Assembly: GCA_958430865.1 (NCBI GenBank)
Contig: CAUDNR010004090.1
Location: 124,436-160,716, forward strand
Reading direction: 5' to 3'
Source of the DNA: Entrophospora sp. SA101
Taxonomy: Eukaryota; Glomeromycota; Glomeromycetes; Entrophosporales; Entrophosporaceae
Length of the DNA: 36,281 nucleotides
The notes beneath the pieces are model-generated. The model was not told the DNA's origin. It ran no database searches and saw only the letters and a list, made by a program, of their open reading frames with translations. The position numbers and the translations under genes were made by a program. Positions 29,581 to 36,281 of this stretch are shown here, in pieces. The first letter of the stretch is position 1, and the number at the start of each line of letters is the position of its first letter.

Positions 29581-30235
29581 TAGTATAATTGGTTTAAATG
29601 ACATTGTTGGTTAGAATCAAAATTTTAATGATATGTTTCAATCTGGTTCATATGTAGCTTTACATACTGTATACCAATCAATCAATAGATGACATCAAAC
29701 AGGTTTGATTTTCTTAGAATGTCAAACGATTACGCAAATGCATATTTCTTATTAAAATTAATATGGGAAAATGAAAAATTCGAAAAGTGGCACATTTATT
29801 TTCGAAACTTTTAAAGTAAATAGAGTTTAATGGATATCCTTTTATGTCGAAGAAAACAATCGTATTACACAAATCCTTGATTTTGTCAATAATTTATGGA
29901 GGTTATACGTATATTATTGTTGCTTTTACTTTAAAGGAAGTTTTCTTTTCAATTTTGCTTCAAATGTCTTCTGATATATTTTTTTATGGAAATTATGATA
30001 GTGTGATCTATTAATAGCTTAGAAAATAAGTTTATTATGAAAATGGTCGGCAAAGATTAACGATCTTTTTCCCAAAACAGATGTTCAATTAATTTAGCAA
30101 TTTGACAATATTAAAAGGCTGTATGCATATGTGTGTCTTATTTGGTAATTCAATGCCATTATAAGAAAACTTGACTTGGTTTTGTTTTCTTTATAGAAAT
30201 AATGAGAGAATTCTATCAAAGTAAAAAAAAAGAAA

Positions 30236-30846
30236 ATGCACACAATCAATAATAATAATAATATTTTCTTGTTCCTGTTCTTATTCGCATTCGCAACAAT
30301 GATCAATTCATTCCTGCTTAATGATGTCAGAAAAAGAGCTGATGATGTTGCCAAATATACTCAATGTCCTGGTACCTTTCCCATTACTGTTATCGAAGAT
30401 ACATACACTCCAGCAATAATTGTACCCGACCAAATCCTTACTGAACACGTTATATGGGATAGCACTGTTGAAATTTTAACAACAACCATCTTTACCGATA
30501 CTGCCACTCACTTTAATGGCACATTGATATACACACATCAAGAGGCTTATTGTACAAGTCCGCATAAACCCCTTAATATAGAATGTCCAATTCCAGCAGG
30601 ACACCTCGACTTTAAAGCTCAATATGCGATCCCTAGTAATCCTGACCAACCTAAGGCTCAAACTGTCGAGTTTTTGGTAAACTTGACTCGTAAGTTATCT
30701 ATGTTTATTTATTAATTTGCTTGGAAATTGGTTCTTATAATTCCTCTAATAATTATTTATTATTTTATTATTTTAATTTAGTTACCAGCTCGGATGGAAC
30801 TATTTTAATGTGCATAGAAGGCAAGCCCTCCATGAAATTTCCTTAA
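30236..30846 (+). CDS. secreted ML-domain (NPC2-like) lipid-binding protein
   Basis: Two exons (30236-30689, 30782-30846, GT-AG intron) give 172 aa. Residues ~10-26 are a hydrophobic signal peptide (IFLFLFLFAFATMINSF). A dibasic KR near residue 34 could be a Kex2-type propeptide site. The mature part has the fungal ML/PG-PI transfer protein pattern: CPGTFPITVIEDTYTP, the central HFNGTLIYTHQEAYC, IECPIPAGHLDFKAQY, and a final C-containing strand SSDGTILMCIEGKPSMKF. These proteins bind sterols or phospholipids. A role in symbiosis or sterol handling is inference. Confidence 0.8.
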
Positions 30847-33477
30847 TCATGTAATTTCTTTATTAAATATTTAAATCACAAATGTCAAAGACAACTATTT
30901 CATAAAAAAGAACCTTTTTGTATATAGGAATTTCCTGGTTAATATTTTTGAAATGTTATAAAATTTTTTTGTTTTAATAAAATAATTAGCCACTGGCAAA
31001 ATTTTCAGTCAAATAATTGTTCCCTACCATGAGGGACTGCTAAAGATTATTATTATATATTACTATCACACAGGGATAACCAACTATTATTATGTTTTAT
31101 TTATAACAAGCTTTTTTTTAATTCTCTAATAATTATTTTTAAAAATAGTAAAATTAGGATTCTACAACATAAATATAAATGTAAGTGAACAGCAGCAGTA
31201 GGTGTAAGGAATCCTCATGCTAATGTCAAATATCAAAATGAAATTTTATTAATATTAAAACAATTATTTATCAAATCAATTAAGATAATTAAATTGGTCT
31301 TATATAAAGAATATATACCGCTATTGTTACTGTGAAATAATTGTTTAAGCTTTTCCGAGTCGACACATCATCGTCATCATCGTTGTTGTTGTTGTTGTTG
31401 TCATTATTGTCGTTAATGTCGTTATCTTTTAATTTTTCTTTTATGTTTTTTAATTCTTCTTCGTATTTGTTTCAGTCCTTGTTTTATATTGAGTCTATTT
31501 GCGACTTAAAGTTTACCGCTATTAGTAAACATAATCATCTTCTGATGAAGATAATGTTGTTGACGATGATGACTCTTCTTCTGTAAAAATATTATTGTGT
31601 AAATCAACTGATCCATTAACATAAATAATATTAATATTGTAAACCATAAACGTATTATTTTATCTCTTGAATTCTCTCTTTTTTGTCTTGTCGGTTTTTT
31701 CATCTTTTTGACGCGACAAAAATGCTTACGAACGTGTTATTAAATAATATCTGACAAATTTTTGTTTTTTCGTTGACCAAAGGTAGCTTCTCACCAAGAG
31801 ACATTTTGTCAATTTGACGAATTGTTGTTGAAAGTAAAATTTATTATATATATTAGAAAAAAACCAAAACGACACCATTTAAAATGTGAAAAAAAAAACC
31901 AAAATGAAGTAAATATGACATCATTTAATATGTAAAAAAGCAAAGATGACAAAATTATTTTTTTATTTAATATTTGATTAAAAAATTACTTTTTTCATTA
32001 ATATCTATCATCTTCGATCGTTTCATTATCAATATCATCATCACTATCATTATTGGTCGATCCACTTATTATTTTTGTAAAAAATGGAGTCGTGGTACAG
32101 AAAGTTATTTGACTTCTATCATTTAGCCAAATTGGGTTTAGTTAAAAGTTTTATTTTATCAACATTACAGGCCCTGGAAACTTCTAATTTCAATTTTCAT
32201 GATTTTTATGTTAATTATAAAGTTACCCCAATACCAGTCGCAAGACATTTCCCACCAATCTATTGGGGTTGTAAAACATAGTAAATTTTGGATGATCTGC
32301 ATCATAGTAAAATTCGAATTTACATAGTAAAATTTTATAATCGAATGTCTTCACACCCTAATTTGATACCCTAACTGTGTAGCAACCACTGCCAAATTTG
32401 AGATATAACTTCTTTATCATATGTATCTGCTTCAAGAAAATTTTTAAAGCAGGTTGTTAATAAAATCGAAAATAATCTGACCCTCAAAAGTCAAAATTTG
32501 CCTTTATATTCATATATGTAAAATTTTGTTTGACGCAAGTATAAGTAGAAATTAATGTCCAAATATTACATACATTATTATGAATATTTACAGAATTTTT
32601 GATCATTTAGGTATACCTTTTATATAAAATCATTTGTTTTAAAAGTAAATATAATAAATAGATATTAAAATTTTTCTTTTACATTTATTCCTATATACAT
32701 AAATAATGATTTATTTATCATACATAGTAATGATATTAAATATAAGTTAAAATAAAAGAGAAATTTATATACAATAAATATAACTAGTGAATGATTGCAA
32801 CCACCTTTACGACCATTTTGTTTCCTTTTTTGGGTTGCGACATGGAACACTAATGTGGTAGAAATTGATCACTTTACTCAATTAGGTGACTTTTTGATGC
32901 AATTAATTGAGTTGTATGAAAAAACATATAAAATAATTGAGTCACAATTAAAAATTGAGATTTTAGGAATTGAGTCTAAGCCAAATTAATTTTTGACAAC
33001 ATGTATATAACAGACCTTTAATTCTCAGATTAAACTTAAACAAAGGAATTTAAATGATTGAATCACTTTAGAAATAACTTGAAAATAATAGAAGGTTCAA
33101 GTATACATTTAATTAGGATAAATTATTTTTTTTGATGATCAAAATTATTCCAATTTTGATAGTAGAAAGTAGAAATTAATTATGGCACTCACTATTAAAA
33201 ACACCCCTTTATGACAGTGTCAAAATACTTTGGGTTGCCTGTATATTTTTGAGAGTAAAACATGAATATATATTTGCAGAAATTGTTGTTATGATTTAGT
33301 ATAAATAAATTGGAAGAAATTTTATTAACATTGTTGACATATTATTATAAATAAAATATTGAGATTTACTGTGAGATGCAAATTTTATCTCACAATTATT
33401 ATTATTTGTAGTGAATAAGAGGTGTTTGTTCACCATATAACACTTCCTTATAATAATAAAAAAACTAATGTGAAAAT
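30847..33477. other. intergenic, no gene supported
   Basis: AT-rich sequence. A short open frame at 32084-32281 (65 aa, MESWYRKLFDFYHLAKLGLV...) has no recognisable domain. It lies beside an inverted pair 'taccccaata' / 'tattggggttgta' (about 32224-32275), so it may be part of a small repeat. GTT/CAT runs lie near 31372-31412. Nothing else was recognised. Confidence 0.4.
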
Positions 33478-34935
33478 TCAATAATCAGATGAATTCATAA
33501 ATTCAATTTGTTGAGATTCTATATAATTTAAAATATCATTAATAATAAATAATTAAGATTAAATATTTAACAATAATTAGATAATTACCATTATTATTGC
33601 TAATAATTGTAACTTTATTGGAGTTTACAGGTTGAGGAAGATTTCTAAAATTCAATAATCTACTTGTATAAACAGCATTTGGATGAACAGTTGCTGTAAT
33701 TGTTGAAGGATTAAAGGGTTTTTTATCTGCTTCCTCAAATTTTTTTTTTATTTCTTTTAATTCATTAAGCTGTTCTTCAGAATAACTAGAAATATTAGAT
33801 TCAATTGCATCTTTCCAAAAAGTAATAATTTTTAAAATTTCATCTGCTGTTGGTCTTTTTTCAGGATCAGCATCTGTGCATTTGTATGCTAACTTAATAT
33901 AACATTCTGGAGTATTATCTGAAAAACTAGGCCTTAAGCCACCACAGATCTTGAAAGCAAGATCTATATCATGTGGTTGATCTCCAAATGGCTGTTGATG
34001 TGTTGATGTTTCTGACATTAAAATCCCAAAGCTATAGATGTCAGATTTTTGTGAGTAAAGGGGGTTTTTTAATACTTCTGGTGCAACATATGGAAGTACT
34101 CCAAATATATCAGATTTACTTGATGATGTTTCATGATCAGCTGGGCTTGATAACCCTAAATCTGCAATCATTGCCTGGGATAAATAATCAAAATATAAAA
34201 TATTACCACTATGAAGATCACTATGTATAAGTTTTTCTTGATGAAGTGTGTTTAAACCTGAGATAATATCATAAAGTTTTTTAATTTTATCATTCCATCC
34301 TGTATAATTTGACTTTAAATATTTTTTAAAATCTCCTTCAGCTGCATATCTCATTACAAGAACATATTCTTTTGTATTTAGGTCTTGTGAAATGCCATAA
34401 ATATTAACAATACCCTTGTGATAAGGTCCTATAAATTTAATGTGGTTTTGAAGCTTTATGAAAATCAATAAAAAATTAATATATTATTTAAAAACCATTA
34501 ATTAATTGTCAATTAATTATATCAAATTATTTACCTCCTTTAAAAACTCATCAGAAATATTTTGAGAGTTTTTAACCTTTTTTAATGCAACATCACCATC
34601 ACTACAATAATATCTTATATTATTACTAATATATCTAGGACCATTTGACCAATGACACTTGTACACAGTTGAAAAACCACCTTCACCTATTCCTTCTTCA
34701 ACTGTAAGTTGGTCATAAGGAATCCAATCAAGGTAATAATAGCTATCAAATCCTTTTGCCTCAAGCTGTGTATTTCTGATTATTTCATCTAATTTGTCAT
34801 TACCACTGCTAGTCCAACTTTGAGCTAACAATTTGGAATCACATGATTGACACCACTGATAATTAGTATTATATCTTCTACAAACAGAACAGGTTTCATA
34901 TTCTCTTTTTCTTTCTTTAAACTCCTTGGTGTCAT
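33478..34935 (-). CDS. TKL-like protein kinase with N-terminal zinc ribbon
   Basis: Three exons are visible on the minus strand (34935-34535, 34453-33589, 33518-33478). The first begins at a 3' splice site, not at a start codon: the correct frame has no ATG before a stop upstream. A CxxC...CxxC ribbon (ETCSVCRRYN, WCQSCDSK) precedes the kinase domain. Glycine loop IGEGGFSTVY, ATP lysine in VALKKVKN, catalytic loop LIHSDLHSGNIL (HSD for HRD), DLG for DFG in IADLGLSS, VAPEVL, and PEKRPTADEIL at the end. After the domain comes a disordered tail ending NSSDY. This is the layout of the expanded TKL-like kinases of Rhizophagus. The missing 5' end must come from upstream exons, and the tandem array at 35131-36281 is the only sequence there. 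Confidence 0.85.
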
Positions 34936-35130
34936 CTTATTATTCATTATAAAAAATTAAAAATAAAATAGGATTATTTTTCAACATAATAAAAATAGAC
35001 ATTCATTTAAAGTTATGAAAAAGATAAATTTATAAATTATTTTACCTTCAATTGTTATTATAAATGCAAAAAATAAATTTATTTAATTGAACAATTTGTT
35101 GTAAAAGTTATTTTATAATATAATATAATG
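34936..35130 (-). other. probable intron between the array and the zinc-ribbon exon
   Basis: On the minus strand this ends in aataataag just before the zinc-ribbon exon. A degenerate array unit at about 35041-35070 keeps a GTAAA donor and three preceding bases (AAG) but has TG where the other units have AG, so it should not work as a micro-exon. Confidence 0.45.
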
Positions 35131-36281
35131 TTTACCAGCTGGTTATTATGAAGAAATAAAGAATATTTAATTAGATGATGTTATAAAGTTTATTTTGTGT
35201 TGTAAAAGTTTACTTACATGCTGGTTATGTTATTATAAAGAAAAATAAATTTATTAATTAATTGATGTTTTACTGAAAATTATTTTATGTTGTAAAAGTT
35301 AATTTTATAATATGATACTTACTCCCTGGTTATTATAAAAAAGATTTATTAGATGATGTTTTAATAAAATTTATTTTTGTGTTAATTTATAATATACTAC
35401 TTACCAGCTGATTATTATAAATAAATAAAAATAAACTTATTAATTAGATATAAAAATTATAAAAGTTGATTTATAATACAATATAATACTTACCAGCTGG
35501 TTATTATAAAGCAATAAAAAATAATTTTATTTAGTTGTTATAAAAATTAATTTATAATATAATACTTACAATCTGGTTACAAAGAAATAAAAAATAAGTT
35601 TACTTATTAGATGATGTTAATAAAGTTTTTTTTGTAAAAAGTTGATTTATAATATAATGCTTACACTCTGGTTATTATAAAAAAATAAAAAAATCAATTA
35701 TTTAATTAGATGATGTTTATTTTATGTTGTAAAAGTTAAATTATAATATAATACTTACCAACTGGTTATTATAAAGAAATAAAAAAACAAATTATTAATT
35801 AGATGATGTTTATTTTGTGTTGTAAAAGTTAAATTATAATATAATACTTACTAACTGGTTATTATAAAGAAATAAAAAAACAAATTATTTAATTAGATTA
35901 TGTTTATTTTGTGTTGTAAAAGTTAAATTATAATATAATACTTACCATCTGGTTATTATAAAGAAATAAAAAAACAAAATATTTAATTAGAAGATGTTTA
36001 TTTTTTGTTGTAAAGTTAAATTATAATATAATACTTACTCTCTAAGAATAAAAAAACACATTATTTAATTAGATGATGTTTATTTTGTGTTGTAAAAGTT
36101 AAATTATTATACTTACGCTCTATGAAATAAAAAAACAAATTATTTAATTAGATGATGTTTATTTTGTGTTGTAAAAGTTAATTATAATATAATACTTACT
36201 CTCTAAGAATAAAAAAACAAATTATTTAATTAGATGATGTTTATTTTGTGTTGTAAAAGTTAAATTATAATATAATACTTA
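35131..36281 (-). repeat. tandem array of intron-like units with 3-nt spacers
   Basis: Thirteen complete units, 76-105 bp apart, and a partial one at the window edge. On the minus strand each unit reads: GTAAR donor, AT-rich body with recurring tttaacttttacaacacaaa and aaacatcatctaattaaa blocks, a pyrimidine/AT stretch, then (C)AG, exactly three bases, and the next GTAAR. In transcription order the three bases are AGA, AGC, AGA, ATG, TTA, TTG, AGT, ATT, CTG, CTG, GGA, CAT, CTG. Splice-like positions are fixed in all thirteen while the triplet varies even between otherwise near-identical neighbours. The array lies directly upstream of, and on the same strand as, the kinase exons. Confidence 0.8.

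Noticed and set aside
31341..31703. Short open frames on both strands
   Set aside because: Simple-sequence (GTT/CAT) translation; no domain or conserved pattern.
32084..32281. 65-codon open frame MESWYRKLF...
   Set aside because: No domain recognised and small inverted repeats at its edges; kept only as a note in the intergenic entry.
35131..36281. Ordinary centromere-like satellite
   Set aside because: The unit number is small, the spacing varies (76-105 bp), and the strict AG-three bases-GTAAR geometry on the gene strand is not expected of a plain satellite. It remains the null model to beat.

Overview
The window looks like nuclear DNA of an arbuscular mycorrhizal fungus close to Rhizophagus irregularis (Glomeromycotina). 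The support is very AT-rich DNA, short GT-AG introns of about 70-145 nt, mitochondrial and sugar-nucleotide genes of fungal type, a TKL-like kinase with an N-terminal zinc ribbon as expanded in Rhizophagus, and an integrase whose wording I recognise from Rhizophagus repeats. The species call is inference.

Region 1 (about 255-13234) is a decayed mobile element of about 13 kb, less AT-rich than its surroundings and bounded by inverted 34-bp motifs present twice at each end. It carries an unusual gene set: a HIRAN-domain protein, a Polinton/Ginger-like integrase fused to a coiled-coil/membrane tail, a retroviral-style Gag with a zinc knuckle, an aspartic protease reached by an apparent -1 frameshift, a small HTH protein, a second coiled-coil/membrane protein, and a delta/viral-type family B DNA polymerase. 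I found no reverse transcriptase. The polymerase has two in-frame stops and two frameshifts, and the integrase lacks its third catalytic acidic residue. An inverted duplication inside the element made the integrase-tail fusion and left a polymerase relic. A family of ~26-nt double-hairpin insertions is scattered through it, with one filled/empty site pair.

Region 2 (13235-15525) is AT-rich intergenic DNA with small inverted and direct repeats and a MITE-like element.

Region 3 (15526-30846) holds host genes whose exons join in frame: GMPPA-like GDP-mannose pyrophosphorylase (7 exons, 410 aa), an intronless Ser-rich protein of unknown function, an ATPase-inhibitor (IF1) family protein, mitochondrial ribosomal protein uL22m (4 exons, minus strand), propionyl-CoA carboxylase alpha (9 exons, 766 aa) divergent from it, and a secreted ML-domain lipid-binding protein. 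Two pogo/Tc1-like MITEs lie at 29.0-29.6 kb.

Region 4 (33478-36281, minus strand) is a TKL-like kinase gene. Upstream of it is a tandem array of ~76-105-bp units. Each unit has the geometry AG-NNN-GTAAR: a possible 3' splice site, exactly three variable bases, and a possible 5' splice site. It reads as an array of introns separated by 3-nt micro-exons and runs off the window edge. This array and the Gag/Pro/integrase/PolB element are the two most striking signals.
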